Shown: one piece after another, positions 8,109 through 16,665 of the stretch
Layout of the letters: each line of letters starts with the position of its first letter
How positions within the stretch are numbered: position 1 is the stretch's first letter
From: Geoglobus sp. UBA235
GTDB lineage: Archaea > Halobacteriota > Archaeoglobi > Archaeoglobales > Archaeoglobaceae
Length of the DNA: 64,000 nt
Direction of reading: 5' to 3'
Assembly (NCBI GenBank): GCA_002494725.1
Contig: DACG01000017.1
Coordinates: 1 to 64,000 of the forward strand
Notes under the pieces: model-generated
The model's database searches: none
Seen by the model: the letters and a program-made list of their open reading frames with translations, nothing else
What the model was told of the DNA's origin: nothing
Position numbers and translations under genes: made by a program

Positions 8109-8842
8109 TCTGCCTCTATTCTCGGAGCCAGGATGTACTCAACCCTTGCCTTCCCACCAGATACGTCAAAAACAAGTCTCACCGGATAGTTTGTTCCCAA
8201 GTGAACCGTAAGCATGTCTCCAGTTCCTGCAACCTTTATGAACTCCTTGAGATACTCAATGCTGAACATGCTTCTCGCTTCAGCCCTGTTGAACTCTATG
8301 AGGTCAGCCTCACTCATGTGAAAAACAATCCTGTCAACATCTCCCTCGGCTTCAATGTAAAACCCGGTTGAGTCGCTCCTGAAGATAACATGATCGCTTA
8401 TCCTGTCTGCCGCCGCTATCGCCTTTTTGAACTCTCCGGCATCAAGAACTATCTTGGCCGGGAGCTCCAAATTGGGAATCTTGGGTTCCTTTCTTATTGC
8501 AGAAGGGTCTATGAGGGAAACAGAGTATTCAACACTCCCAAATTTAACCCTGAGGGTTGCCTCATCCTCAACTTTGAGTTCAACAAGCTCGTTTTTCTTG
8601 ATGCTCTTTGCAATGTCATAGATCCTGTTGACATCAACACCAACTGTTTTCTCCTCATCAATGGAGTAGGCCTCAAGGTTTTCCCTGCTCACATCGAATA
8701 TAACCATCGCAACGTTTGCAGGGTCCACAGCCCTTGAATGAATTCTGTCATCCATGAAATGGAATCTCGCCTCGCTTACAAGAGCAACCATCGCTCTGGT
8801 GATGGATTTCAGGATATCGCCATCCATAATCACATCAATCAT
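8105..8842 (-). CDS. pcn: DNA polymerase sliding clamp (PCNA)
   Basis: A 245-residue clamp subunit: MIDVIMDGDILKSITRAM at the start, the interdomain connector in the middle, and the C-terminal IEYLKEFIKVAG...LGTNYPVRLVFDV and EYILAPRIE characteristic of archaeal PCNA. It forms a ring on DNA that tethers polymerases, FEN1, ligase and RNase H through PIP motifs. The start at 8842 is chosen because of the Shine-Dalgarno AGGAAGGTGGT just upstream; an in-frame upstream ATG would add 18 atypical residues. Its own TATA box at about 8875-8886 suggests separate transcription. It overlaps priL by 4 bp, a replication gene pair. Confidence 0.95.
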   Translation of the reverse strand: MIDVIMDGDILKSITRAMVALVSEARFHFMDDRIHSRAVDPANVAMVIFDVSRENLEAYSIDEEKTVGVDVNRIYDIAKSIKKNELVELKVEDEATLRVKFGSVEYSVSLIDPSAIRKEPKIPNLELPAKIVLDAGEFKKAIAAADRISDHVIFRSDSTGFYIEAEGDVDRIVFHMSEADLIEFNRAEARSMFSIEYLKEFIKVAGTGDMLTVHLGTNYPVRLVFDVSGGKARVEYILAPRIEAE

Positions 8843-8874
8843 CGTTACCACCTTCCTGAAAGATTTTGGCTGGA

Positions 8875-8886
8875 TATTATTTATAT
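8875..8886 (-). promoter_or_regulatory. Internal TATA box for PCNA-priL-pelA
   Basis: On the minus strand AATATAAATAAT lies 33-44 bp before the PCNA start, in the 50-bp gap after cbf5. It should allow replication genes to be expressed apart from the ribosomal run. Confidence 0.5.
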
Positions 8887-8892
8887 TTTTCT

Positions 8893-9903
8893 TCAATTTT
8901 TGCTCTCAGCCTTTCCCTTCCAGTATGATGGATATTTTCCCCTTTCCATCAAAACTCTGAGGGTCTTTGCCACAACTCCCTTCTTCATCCTCATCATTGA
9001 TTCAGCGTCTACCAGTGCTCTGGCAACCGCCACAAGCTCATTTTTGAGTGTGAAAAGTGCTACCACGTCCCCGTCCATTACTCCCCTCTCAATGTAGTGT
9101 ATTCCTCTTGCGGTAAGATCCGCTCCATGGCAGACCGCATCAACAGCCGTGTCCTTGATCACGATCTTCTTCATAGTCTTCGCAGCCTCCTCCATGGGCA
9201 TCACGATCTCTCTGAGATACCTCTCCTCCCCCTCCTCCTTCCAGAAAATGTACGCATCGAGCAGATCGTGAAGTGTGAAGGCACTTGACTCATCAAATAT
9301 CCCTGTCTTTGTTCTTCTGAGCTCCTGCATGTGTGCTCCGGTTCCAAGCACCTCTCCTATGTCAATGCATAGCTTTCTTATGTACGTGCCAGCCTCGCAG
9401 AGAACCCTGAAAAGCACATCCCTGCCATCAATTTCCAGTACCTCAATCTCCTTTATCTCCCTGATCCTCAATCTCTTTTTCACAGCAGATTTTAGAGGGG
9501 GCCTCTGATATATTCTTCCAACAAAGCTCTCCATTACCCTCTCAATGTCCTCCCTTCTTGCATTTGCATGCAGGTGCATCAGGGCTATGTACTCCTTATC
9601 AGACTCCTGCAGGTACTTTACAAGCTTTGTTCCCTGCTCTATCATAACAGGAAGGATTCCCGTAACTCTTGGGTCCAGCGTGCCTGTATGGCCCGTTTTA
9701 TCAACCTCAAGGATCTTTCTCACCCACACAACAACCTCATGGCTGCTCGGACCCATTGGCTTGTCTATGCACACCATTCCCCTGGTTATGTACTCCCTCA
9801 CAGGCCTGCTGTAGGGATAGACTCCATGCTCTCCCACCTCCCCCTCCTCTTTTATCAGAAAATTATCCTCAAAGTTCTTACTCAGAATTGTTCTTTCTCT
9901 CAT
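8893..9903 (-). CDS. cbf5: Cbf5/TruB tRNA/rRNA pseudouridine synthase
   Basis: Archaeal Cbf5, the catalytic protein of H/ACA guide RNPs (with Nop10, Gar1, L7Ae); it can also make tRNA Psi55. The catalytic aspartate is in TGTLDPRVTGILPV, and the family motifs IDKPMGPSSHEVV and CEAGTYIRKLC are intact. A C-terminal PUA domain (about 240-325) binds the guide RNA ACA end. The ATG at 9903 is preceded by GGAGATGA; the TTG at 9909 is a poorer start. It overlaps the end of cmk by 26 bp. Confidence 0.94.
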   Translation of the reverse strand: MRERTILSKNFEDNFLIKEEGEVGEHGVYPYSRPVREYITRGMVCIDKPMGPSSHEVVVWVRKILEVDKTGHTGTLDPRVTGILPVMIEQGTKLVKYLQESDKEYIALMHLHANARREDIERVMESFVGRIYQRPPLKSAVKKRLRIREIKEIEVLEIDGRDVLFRVLCEAGTYIRKLCIDIGEVLGTGAHMQELRRTKTGIFDESSAFTLHDLLDAYIFWKEEGEERYLREIVMPMEEAAKTMKKIVIKDTAVDAVCHGADLTARGIHYIERGVMDGDVVALFTLKNELVAVARALVDAESMMRMKKGVVAKTLRVLMERGKYPSYWKGKAESKN

Positions 9904-10423
9904 CTGCAATCATCTCCACAGCCCTGACAATTATGGATGCTATCTCTTCCGCACTGAACTTTGCAGAGTTGATCATGATGTGGTAAAGGCTTTTATCCTC
10001 GATGTCAATACCGTATATTTTCATGTATCTCCTCTTCTCAACACCCTCCCTCTCAACGGTCTCTCTTCTGACCTGATCAACTGGCTTGTTCTCCCTCCTT
10101 GCAATCCTCTGAATCCTTATCTCCCTGTCGCAGTAGATCCAAACCTTCAGCTCTGCAGGAACCATCCAGCCTGAAAGTCTTCCCTCAACAACAGCATTCT
10201 CATGCCTTAAAGCCTCCTCTCTCTGTCTTCTGTCTATGAGATTGTCAATTTCAGGATTGCTCTCTGCATATCTCCCGAACTCATCAAGGCTCATTCCCCT
10301 TTCCCTGGCAAGCTTTCTGAAAACCTCTCCTGCAGAGATAACCGGATATCCGAGCATCTCAGCAACTTTCCTTGCAACGGTGGTTGTGCCACTGCCAGGG
10401 GGGCCGGATATGGTTATCCTCAT
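9878..10423 (-). CDS. cmk: Cytidylate kinase
   Basis: A 181-residue archaeal-type (d)CMP kinase. It has a P-loop near the start (MRITISGPPGSGTTTVAR), an NMP-binding region with EGRLSGWM, and a basic lid with RIQRIARRENK. It supplies CDP for RNA, DNA and CDP-activated lipid precursors. Archaeal Cmk genes commonly sit between the SecY/EMC3-like genes and cbf5, as here. The 11-bp gap to the insertase gene indicates one transcript. Confidence 0.92.
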   Translation of the reverse strand: MRITISGPPGSGTTTVARKVAEMLGYPVISAGEVFRKLARERGMSLDEFGRYAESNPEIDNLIDRRQREEALRHENAVVEGRLSGWMVPAELKVWIYCDREIRIQRIARRENKPVDQVRRETVEREGVEKRRYMKIYGIDIEDKSLYHIMINSAKFSAEEIASIIVRAVEMIADERKNNSE

Positions 10424-10434
10424 TTTCCTGCAAT

Positions 10435-11016
10435 TCAGACTCCCACTTTAAGAACCTTTCTCACAATCTGGCCAAAGGCAATTGAGTTGAACATGTACCA
10501 CCAGACCCACCAGGGGAAAATCAGGTAAAACTGCCCCACATGTATCTCCCCAGCAAAGGGGACAACCACAACGGGGTTGAAAGTGGAGATCCTGTACATC
10601 CACATGAAGATGGGTATGGTGACGATGACAGTGTAGAACATGGGATCGAACTGCATGCTCATGAGCTGGGATTGCAGCCTCATAACCTCTTCTCTCTCCT
10701 TTTCAAGCCTCTTGAGTTTTTCCTTGTTGTTCTTCTTTACAGCGTCATTGTATTCCTTCTGAAACTCCATAACCTTCTGCTGAATTTCCTTCAGCTTTTT
10801 GTAGTCAACAGTCAGCTTCTGGATCACTGTACTGTAACCTGCCGTTATGATTGAGAGAACTATTATGGTGTAAAGTACACCTATGTCATTGTAAAGGGGG
10901 TCAAAAACCGGAGCGAGGAGATTTCCGAGGCCATCCCTGAAGTCGGCACTGATGAATATCCCCAAAAAAAATGTAATTCCAAGGGCTCTCAGGAAATTTC
11001 TGGCTACATCTTTCAT
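10435..11016 (-). CDS. DUF106 membrane insertase (archaeal YidC/EMC3 relative)
   Basis: Three main membrane segments: LGITFFLGIFISAD, IIVLSIITAGYSTVIQ, and a C-terminal pair around PMFYTVIVTIPIFMWMY and IFPWWVWWYMFNSIAFGQ. A charged coiled coil (KKLKEIQQKV...EREEVMRLQSQL) lies between the first pair and the rest. This is the archaeal Oxa1/YidC/EMC3 superfamily member that inserts membrane proteins near the translocon. Its position directly after secY supports that role. The ATG at 11016 overlaps the secY stop; a GTG at 11019 is also possible. Confidence 0.88.
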   Translation of the reverse strand: MKDVARNFLRALGITFFLGIFISADFRDGLGNLLAPVFDPLYNDIGVLYTIIVLSIITAGYSTVIQKLTVDYKKLKEIQQKVMEFQKEYNDAVKKNNKEKLKRLEKEREEVMRLQSQLMSMQFDPMFYTVIVTIPIFMWMYRISTFNPVVVVPFAGEIHVGQFYLIFPWWVWWYMFNSIAFGQIVRKVLKVGV

Positions 11017-12494
11017 CACTCTTCACCAAGCATTCTCCTAATCATTGGATGCATTTCCGTGAGCTGTTCCTTTGCAAGATCCTGATAGAACCTGTAGGCT
11101 ATGCTGACTGCAAGCAAAAGCCCGGTTCCGCTCACATTTCCAATTGTCCCGAGCATGTTGGCAACCAATGTCAGAAGCCCTATCAGTGCACCACCAACTA
11201 TTGTAACCCTTGGAATGTACCTTTCAAGCAATCTCACAAGAACCTGCGGGCTTCTTCTAAATCCCGGTATCTGCATTCCACTCCTTGCAATCTGTCCTGC
11301 AACCGTTTTTGCATCCATACCGCTTGTCTCAACCCAGAATACAGCAAAAAGTATGCCTCCCGCCACGAGTATCAGAGCATCAATCACCAAATGCAACCCA
11401 ATCATCCAAGTTGGCAGATCTGCATAGTATGGATTGGATCTGACTAGGGAAGGAATCCAGTCGTAGGGACTTCTAACAGGAGAGATAAGATACATTATCC
11501 CGTTAATAGGCTGAGTACCCACATACTCTCCAAAAATTGTAATGCCCCTGTTGTAGAGAACCATACCGATGATCTGGATGTTTGCCTGCAATGCCCTGAC
11601 AAATATCATTGGGAGAACGCTTGCGTATATCAGCTTTATCGGAAACCTCCCCCTCGCCCCTCTCACAGATGTGTGAGCAAGCGGAATTTCAACTCTCGTG
11701 CCTTCTGCGTAAACAACCAGAAGAATTATCGCTATGGTTGTGAAGAGAGCAAGCAGCCCACCATCAATAAGCAGAAAGGCAAGACCATCAGCAGATAGCA
11801 AGGCATTTACTCCATAATTCTGAGAGATCCAGAACCATCTCGGAATGATTCCCGCAGGCATCACCTGGTTCGGAGGTGTAACCCAGTTGAAAAGTCCAGT
11901 AATTATTGACTGAGCAATCCCAGCAAGAATGAACAGAGAAACTCCACTCCCGATACCCCATTTTGAAACAACCTCATCCATGTAGACGATGAGTACACCA
12001 CCAATAAAGAGCTGGATGAATATCAGAAATGCTATGAATCCAAGACTGACACCGAGCTGATCCGCTATAGCGGGATTTGGTTTAAGAAACCCGCCAAGTA
12101 TCTGAGGTAACGCTTCAACGACTATCATTACAAACACAAGAAATCTCTGGAAATCCTGATATGCTGCTCTGTCATCTGGGTTGGTAAGATCAAGCTTTAT
12201 TATTCCCGCTCCAACGAGAAGCTGCAGGATGATGCTTGCCGTAACAATCGGTCCAATACCGAGGGCTATTATCGATCCCGTTGCTCCTGCAAATAAGGCC
12301 CGGTACTGCTCAAATATATCTATGGAACTTGGATCAAGCCCGAAAACGGGAACATTTGAAAGAACAAAATAGAGAAGCAGGACTGCAAGAGTCCACATCA
12401 GCTTCTGGTTAAAAGGCACGTGGGCTGCAGGCCTTGCTACACTCGGAATTCTTTCGAAATACGGCTGCAATGCTCTAAGAGCCTGTTCTACCAT
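11016..12494 (-). CDS. secY: Preprotein translocase subunit SecY
   Basis: A 492-residue protein with about ten membrane helices and the archaeal Sec61-alpha/SecY pattern, including FGLDPSSID near the plug region, DLTNPDDRAAYQDFQRFL, and cytoplasmic loops with ARGRFPIKLIYASVLPMIF and GFRRSPQVLVRLLERYIPR. It forms the protein-conducting channel with SecE and Sec-beta. It lies directly after uL15, as in most archaeal spc-type operons, and is followed without gap by the insertase gene. Confidence 0.96.
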   Translation of the reverse strand: MVEQALRALQPYFERIPSVARPAAHVPFNQKLMWTLAVLLLYFVLSNVPVFGLDPSSIDIFEQYRALFAGATGSIIALGIGPIVTASIILQLLVGAGIIKLDLTNPDDRAAYQDFQRFLVFVMIVVEALPQILGGFLKPNPAIADQLGVSLGFIAFLIFIQLFIGGVLIVYMDEVVSKWGIGSGVSLFILAGIAQSIITGLFNWVTPPNQVMPAGIIPRWFWISQNYGVNALLSADGLAFLLIDGGLLALFTTIAIILLVVYAEGTRVEIPLAHTSVRGARGRFPIKLIYASVLPMIFVRALQANIQIIGMVLYNRGITIFGEYVGTQPINGIMYLISPVRSPYDWIPSLVRSNPYYADLPTWMIGLHLVIDALILVAGGILFAVFWVETSGMDAKTVAGQIARSGMQIPGFRRSPQVLVRLLERYIPRVTIVGGALIGLLTLVANMLGTIGNVSGTGLLLAVSIAYRFYQDLAKEQLTEMHPMIRRMLGEE

Positions 12495-12519
12495 CTCTAC
12501 CCCCCGTAAAAGTTAAGGT

Positions 12520-13053
12520 TCATTCCTCAACCTCAACCTTACCCCCTGCTTTTTCAATCTTCTCAATAGCCCTATGTGTTGCATAACCAACGCTCACAAA
12601 CAGCTTTTTTGTGACATTTCCAGAGCCAAGGAGCTTGTAATATCCGAGGTCTGAGAGATTGATTCTGTAACCATCATCTTCCCTTTCCGCAAGTCCATTT
12701 TCAACAAGCCTTTCAGCTATGGCATCAAGATCTCCCACATTGAGCTCAGGCCTTGATTTCAGGTAGTTGTAGAGGTAATCATCTATCGCACCAACAGCTT
12801 TAAGCTCAAACAGCCTCTCCTTCAGATCCTTCTCCATCAGATAGTAGGCTGTGAGCTTCTTCGGCCTTGTAAAACCACTCTTTCCGATCTCATAAAGCCC
12901 CTTTTTCACAAGCTTTACTGCCCTTATGTACTTGTGCTTGAGCATTCCAGCATTTCCCCTGCCTCCTCTGTTTCCTCCACCCCTGTGCCTGTTCTCTCTC
13001 CCCTTACCACAGGTTCTCGATCCCCTAAATTTCTTGACCTTCTTTTTTGGCAT
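12520..13053 (-). CDS. rpl15: Ribosomal protein uL15
   Basis: A large-subunit protein of about 177 residues. The basic Gly-rich N-terminus (KKKVKKFRGSRTCGKGRENRHRG is the region) and the C-terminal KAGGKVEVEE are typical of archaeal uL15, which stabilises the 23S rRNA core. The start at 13053 follows GAGGTGATCTCA; the in-frame extension to 13134 reads into uL30 and is rejected. Confidence 0.95.
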   Translation of the reverse strand: MPKKKVKKFRGSRTCGKGRENRHRGGGNRGGRGNAGMLKHKYIRAVKLVKKGLYEIGKSGFTRPKKLTAYYLMEKDLKERLFELKAVGAIDDYLYNYLKSRPELNVGDLDAIAERLVENGLAEREDDGYRINLSDLGYYKLLGSGNVTKKLFVSVGYATHRAIEKIEKAGGKVEVEE

Positions 13054-13058
13054 TGAGA

Positions 13059-13529
13059 TCACCTCATTTTGTAAATCAGTCTTGAAATGTCCTTTCCATG
13101 ATAGCCAAGATCTCCTCCATGGCCGTAGTGCCACTTTATGCTTTTCAGCCCACCTCTCGGTGGGTGGAGTCTGAACACAGGTTTGAGCTCTGGAATGTCC
13201 TTCAGGCTTGCCTTTCCTTCAACAACCGCCCTTGCAAACTCATCTATGCTTTCGTACCCTGTTTTCTCCCTCACATACTCATCTGTCAGCCTTCTGTTTC
13301 CCGTGAGCCTTCCCCTGTTTTTGAGCAGTAGGGCAAGGGTTTCTGCATCTATCTCACCATAAGCAACATAGTCCTTCACGATCTGAAGCATTCCCCTGTA
13401 GGATGGATTGTCTGGGATTACGACGCAGTGATACCTTTTATGAAGTCTGAGAAGCCTGAGAGTCTCCTTAATCTTCCTGTGAACATCAATCTCTCCCCTG
13501 AGCCTTATAACAGCAAACATCTCCATCAC
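13059..13529 (-). CDS. rpl30: Ribosomal protein uL30
   Basis: At 156 residues this is the longer archaeal/eukaryotic-type uL30 (L7 in eukaryotes), with FAVIRLRGEIDVHRKIKETL, an internal LLKNRGRLTGNRRLTDEYV, and the conserved HPPRGG-x-K tail near FRLHPPRGGLKSIKWHYG. It binds 23S and 5S rRNA regions. It overlaps uS5 by 4 bp and is 5 bp from uL15. Confidence 0.95.
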   Translation of the reverse strand: MMEMFAVIRLRGEIDVHRKIKETLRLLRLHKRYHCVVIPDNPSYRGMLQIVKDYVAYGEIDAETLALLLKNRGRLTGNRRLTDEYVREKTGYESIDEFARAVVEGKASLKDIPELKPVFRLHPPRGGLKSIKWHYGHGGDLGYHGKDISRLIYKMR

Positions 13530-14116
13530 CTCTTGAGATAGACTGTCTGCTTTAAAGCTTCAAAGGTTGCCTTTGCGAAGTTTATGGTTGTTTTTGTCTG
13601 TCCCCTTGTAAACGTCCAAACGTCCTTAACCCCTGCAAGCTCAAGAACCTTCTTTGCCACGTCCCCAGCCACAAGCCCGAGGCCCTTTGGCCCCGGAATG
13701 AGCGTAACTCTAACACTCCCTGCAGAGCCTGAAACCTTTGCGGGGATGCTGTGATTTCCTCCACATCCACATTCCCATGATCCACATCCCATGTTCACCC
13801 TGAATATGTTTATTTTTGCATTCCTTATTGCCTTCTGAATTGCAGGAGCGACCTGACTTGCCTTTCCAACCCCAATGCCCACATAGCCATTTTTGTTTCC
13901 AACAACCGCAGTAACCCTGAACTTCAGCCTTCTCCCACTATCTGTCATTCTCTGAACAAGATTTATTTCAAGAACCTCATCCTCAAGATCGGGCAGGAGT
14001 ACATCAATTATTTCCGCCTCTTTTACCGGCAGTCCACTTGCTATGGCCTCATCTATTGTCTTTATTTTCCCCTCAGCTACAAGCTTACCGAGCCTTGTTC
14101 TCGGTGTCCACTCCAT
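13526..14116 (-). CDS. rps5: Ribosomal protein uS5
   Basis: A 196-residue small-subunit protein with the S5 double-stranded RNA-binding fold (RRLKFRAVV-like RRLKFRVTAVVGN, GYVGIGVGKA) and the C-terminal domain with LIPGPKGLGLVAGDVAKKVLELAGVKD. It contributes to decoding accuracy and mRNA entry. A Cys-rich loop (CGSWECGCGG) typical of archaeal/eukaryotic S5/uS5 is present. 4-bp overlap with uL30. Confidence 0.95.
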   Translation of the reverse strand: MEWTPRTRLGKLVAEGKIKTIDEAIASGLPVKEAEIIDVLLPDLEDEVLEINLVQRMTDSGRRLKFRVTAVVGNKNGYVGIGVGKASQVAPAIQKAIRNAKINIFRVNMGCGSWECGCGGNHSIPAKVSGSAGSVRVTLIPGPKGLGLVAGDVAKKVLELAGVKDVWTFTRGQTKTTINFAKATFEALKQTVYLKR

Positions 14117-14120
14117 TCAA

Positions 14121-14678
14121 TCACCCCAATATTTTTGATCTGATCTCATCAACATGATCTGGTAAATCGGAAGGCTTCAAACCCCTCTTCTCATACTCAG
14201 AGAACATCTCAGGCTTCATGCTGTAGTATTCTGCTATGTGCTCTCCTCTTATCCTTGAGTCATCAGGCAGAACATCCTCGCTGTGGGGAACATTCAGCCC
14301 TGAATCAACAGCTCCCTTGAGAACTGCAAAAACCCTTGATCCCCTTGATGGCGTTCTAAGGCCAATGTCAAGGATTGCATAGTCTATTCCAGCATCAAGA
14401 GCCTTCTTTCCTATGAGCAACCCTGTGAGGTAGCAGGCAGGAGTGTTGTTCAGATCTCCCTTCCAGCCGAACTTTTCAAGCTCCTTTGAGTCTGCTGAAA
14501 TCAGCACCCTGTCACCTTCTGGGCTGTATTCAACTATCTGGGCAATAACCCTTCTGTTTGTTATTCTCACAACAAGCCTGGGCTTTCTTGAAAGGAGAAG
14601 TTTGAGCCTTTTCCTGTAGTTTGTCTTTCCCTCCCTTCTCCTCCTGTACGGGACTCTATACCTCGGGCTTTTTGCCAT
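14121..14678 (-). CDS. rpl18: Ribosomal protein uL18
   Basis: A 185-residue archaeal uL18 that binds 5S rRNA with uL5. Features: basic N-terminus (RYRVPYRRRREGKTNYRKRL), LVVRITNRRVIAQIVEY, and AYLTGLLIGKKAL-like CYLTGLLIGKKALDAGI. Longer than bacterial uL18, as usual for archaea. Spaced 4-5 bp from its neighbours in the operon. Confidence 0.95.
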   Translation of the reverse strand: MAKSPRYRVPYRRRREGKTNYRKRLKLLLSRKPRLVVRITNRRVIAQIVEYSPEGDRVLISADSKELEKFGWKGDLNNTPACYLTGLLIGKKALDAGIDYAILDIGLRTPSRGSRVFAVLKGAVDSGLNVPHSEDVLPDDSRIRGEHIAEYYSMKPEMFSEYEKRGLKPSDLPDHVDEIRSKILG

Positions 14679-14683
14679 TCACA

Positions 14684-15130
14684 TCACCCCAGAATCCCCT
14701 GTGTTTCAAGATACTGGTTTAGGTGAGAAATGCTCCTGAACTCTCCACCCTTCGCTTTTCTGTAAAGCATCCTGTATGTTCTCGAGTCAATAACTCCCTG
14801 GCTTTTCAGCTGTCTCAGCCTCTTTCTCAACGCCCTTATCCTCATTATCCATGCTCTCTTCCTTGGCATTCTGGCTGTGGCTCTTCCTTTCCTCCTTCCA
14901 TGCCCTCTTCTCCTTCCCTTTCTTCTCTGAGCTTTCTTCTTGTTTATTCTCGCCCTGCTTATTCCTCTTACGGGCTTTCTCTTTATTATCCCCCTCTCGA
15001 TCAGTTCCCTCACATCATCCTTTGTGGCAGCTCCAGCCACCTCATCAAGGGCATTTGGGTCTATCCAGATCCTGTGAACTCCGCATTTCAGTATTTTAGC
15101 TGCCATCTCTCTCTGAAATTTCAGATTCAT
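14684..15130 (-). CDS. rpl19e: Ribosomal protein eL19
   Basis: An archaeal/eukaryotic-only large-subunit protein of about 148 residues. It begins MNLKFQREMAAKILKCG and contains RIWIDPNALDEVAGA, RARINKKKAQRRKGRRRG, and the C-terminal RMLYRKAKGGEFRS-x-HL segment. The ATG at 15130 is 1 bp from the eL32 stop; the longer in-frame reading to 15193 overlaps eL32 and is rejected. It forms an inter-subunit bridge in related ribosomes. Confidence 0.95.
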   Translation of the reverse strand: MNLKFQREMAAKILKCGVHRIWIDPNALDEVAGAATKDDVRELIERGIIKRKPVRGISRARINKKKAQRRKGRRRGHGRRKGRATARMPRKRAWIMRIRALRKRLRQLKSQGVIDSRTYRMLYRKAKGGEFRSISHLNQYLETQGILG

Positions 15131-15131
15131 T

Positions 15132-15548
15132 TCAATCACCCTTGCTATAAGGATTGAGCACCTTAATCCCAAGTTCCCTTGCCTTTTCCTCAATTGCCAG
15201 TCTCTTCCTCAAACCTACAGTGGATGCTATCCTTACAGCCTGAATTTCGGGATTCACTCCATCAAGGTCCTTTGGAGTGTGAACAAGAACCTCCTCATAG
15301 CCTGATGGATGCAAACCTCTCACAGCCTTTGGAGAGGAGAAGCCCGGATTTGGCAAAATTCTGCCACTCCACTTCCCGCCATATCTCTCTCTCCACTTGT
15401 TGTGCCTCCCCCTTGGCCTTCTCCAGCCAAGATCCTTCAGCCTCAATTTCTTGTGAGCTTCAAAGTGCCTGAACTCAGGTTTTCTTGACTTCAGCCTTCT
15501 TCTCAGCCTCATCACCCTGATTATATCCTTCGGAAGGTTCGGATTCAT
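15132..15548 (-). CDS. rpl32e: Ribosomal protein eL32
   Basis: A 138-residue archaeal/eukaryotic eL32, with FRHFEAHKKLRLKDLGWRRP, GRHNKWRERYGGK and GYEEVLVHTPKDL. It lies between uL6 and eL19, the standard archaeal order. No anomalies. Confidence 0.95.
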   Translation of the reverse strand: MNPNLPKDIIRVMRLRRRLKSRKPEFRHFEAHKKLRLKDLGWRRPRGRHNKWRERYGGKWSGRILPNPGFSSPKAVRGLHPSGYEEVLVHTPKDLDGVNPEIQAVRIASTVGLRKRLAIEEKARELGIKVLNPYSKGD

Positions 15549-15559
15549 TTCAGATCACC

Positions 15560-16102
15560 TCACGGTTTCTCAACAATATAAATACCATCCTGAAACACCC
15601 TGACATCCAGATTCTTCTTCTTTGTTGCAAGCTCAAGATTTGCTGCAGTCTGACCGCACTCTTCTTTGTCTATTCCTGTCACTATTATCTCATTTCCCGA
15701 TACCTTAACCTCAGCTCTTCCGAATATCCTTGCCCTTCTCGGGTGCTTCTCTCCAAGGAAATTCTCAATCACAACCTCTCTGCCCTCAACCCTGACCTTC
15801 ATGGGGAAGTGAGAGTAGAGGATCTTGAGCCTGTACTCAAATCCCTCTGTCACACCCTTTATCAGATTGTTTATGTGAGAGGCAAATGTCCCCACCATTG
15901 CCCTTATCTTTGACTTTTTCTCCTCCGTGTATACCCTGACCCTTCCATCAACCTTCTCTATGAAAACTCCCCTGAACTTCAGAAATCTCTCATTCTCCCC
16001 CCTGGGGCCTGAAACCTTTATGGTGTATCCATTAACGCTGTCACCTAGAATCTCAAGGTTCACATTTTCAGGGATGTCAACAAATCTCTCTTCCATCTCC
16101 AT
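15560..16102 (-). CDS. rpl6: Ribosomal protein uL6
   Basis: A 180-residue uL6 with two repeated alpha/beta domains. It has VSGPRGENERFLKF in the first domain, THINNLIKGVTEGF-like SHINNLIKGVTEGFEYRLK, and FLGEKHPRRARI in the second. It sits near the sarcin-ricin loop and helps form the factor-binding site. Operon member between uS8 and eL32. Confidence 0.95.
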   Translation of the reverse strand: MEMEERFVDIPENVNLEILGDSVNGYTIKVSGPRGENERFLKFRGVFIEKVDGRVRVYTEEKKSKIRAMVGTFASHINNLIKGVTEGFEYRLKILYSHFPMKVRVEGREVVIENFLGEKHPRRARIFGRAEVKVSGNEIIVTGIDKEECGQTAANLELATKKKNLDVRVFQDGIYIVEKP

Positions 16103-16107
16103 CCACC

Positions 16108-16497
16108 TCAGTACACGTATGCAAGCAGAACTCCTCCAAGACCTCTCTCAACCGCATCCTTCTGTGACATAACACCCTGAGTTGTTGAGACTATGAGTAT
16201 CCCGAAATCCCTCGCAGGAAGATATCTCTTCTCAAACCTCTCATAGTCTGTTCTCTTTACCGAGAATCTTGGCCTGACTGCTCCGCAATCATTTATTTTT
16301 CCACTGAGCTCAACAACTATCATTCCACCTTTGTGATCGTCAAGAACCTCGAACTCCTTTATGTAGCCGTATTCTTTCATGACATTGAGCACCTTACCTA
16401 CAAGCTTTGAGGCTGGCCTTATCTCCACCTTTGACTTCCCAACAAGCTCTGCATTCTTTATTGCTATCATGGCATTTGCCAGAGTGTCGCTCTGCAT
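16108..16497 (-). CDS. rps8: Ribosomal protein uS8
   Basis: A 129-residue uS8 from MQSDTLANAMIAIKNAE to the C-terminal STTQGVMSQKDAVERGLGG-x-LLAYVY, the family's hallmark tail. It binds helix 21 of 16S rRNA and assembles the central domain. The start at 16497 follows a GAGGTGAG Shine-Dalgarno; an in-frame upstream ATG would overlap uS14. Confidence 0.95.
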   Translation of the reverse strand: MQSDTLANAMIAIKNAELVGKSKVEIRPASKLVGKVLNVMKEYGYIKEFEVLDDHKGGMIVVELSGKINDCGAVRPRFSVKRTDYERFEKRYLPARDFGILIVSTTQGVMSQKDAVERGLGGVLLAYVY

Positions 16498-16507
16498 TTC
16501 ACTCACC

Positions 16508-16663
16508 TCACCAGTATTTCTTAAACCCGAGCTCTCTGGCAACCTCTCTGAAGCACTGCCTGCAGAGGTACAGGCCGTACTTCCTCACTACACCCCTTTT
16601 CCTTCCACATCTCCTGCAGGGGTTTGCATTCCTGCCAAATTTCTTTGTTCTTTCCTTCGCCAT
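16508..16663 (-). CDS. rps14: Ribosomal protein uS14, zinc-binding type
   Basis: A 51-residue gene found by translating the gap between uL5 and uS8. It reads MAKERTKKFGRN at the start and ELGFKKYW at the end, with a zinc ribbon C16-x2-C19...C34-x2-C37. This is the short, four-cysteine uS14 of archaea, which binds the head of the 30S subunit. It starts at the ATG 16663 two bases after the uL5 stop and ends at TGA 16508. Confidence 0.95.
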   Translation of the reverse strand: MAKERTKKFGRNANPCRRCGRKRGVVRKYGLYLCRQCFREVARELGFKKYW

Positions 16664-16665
16664 AA

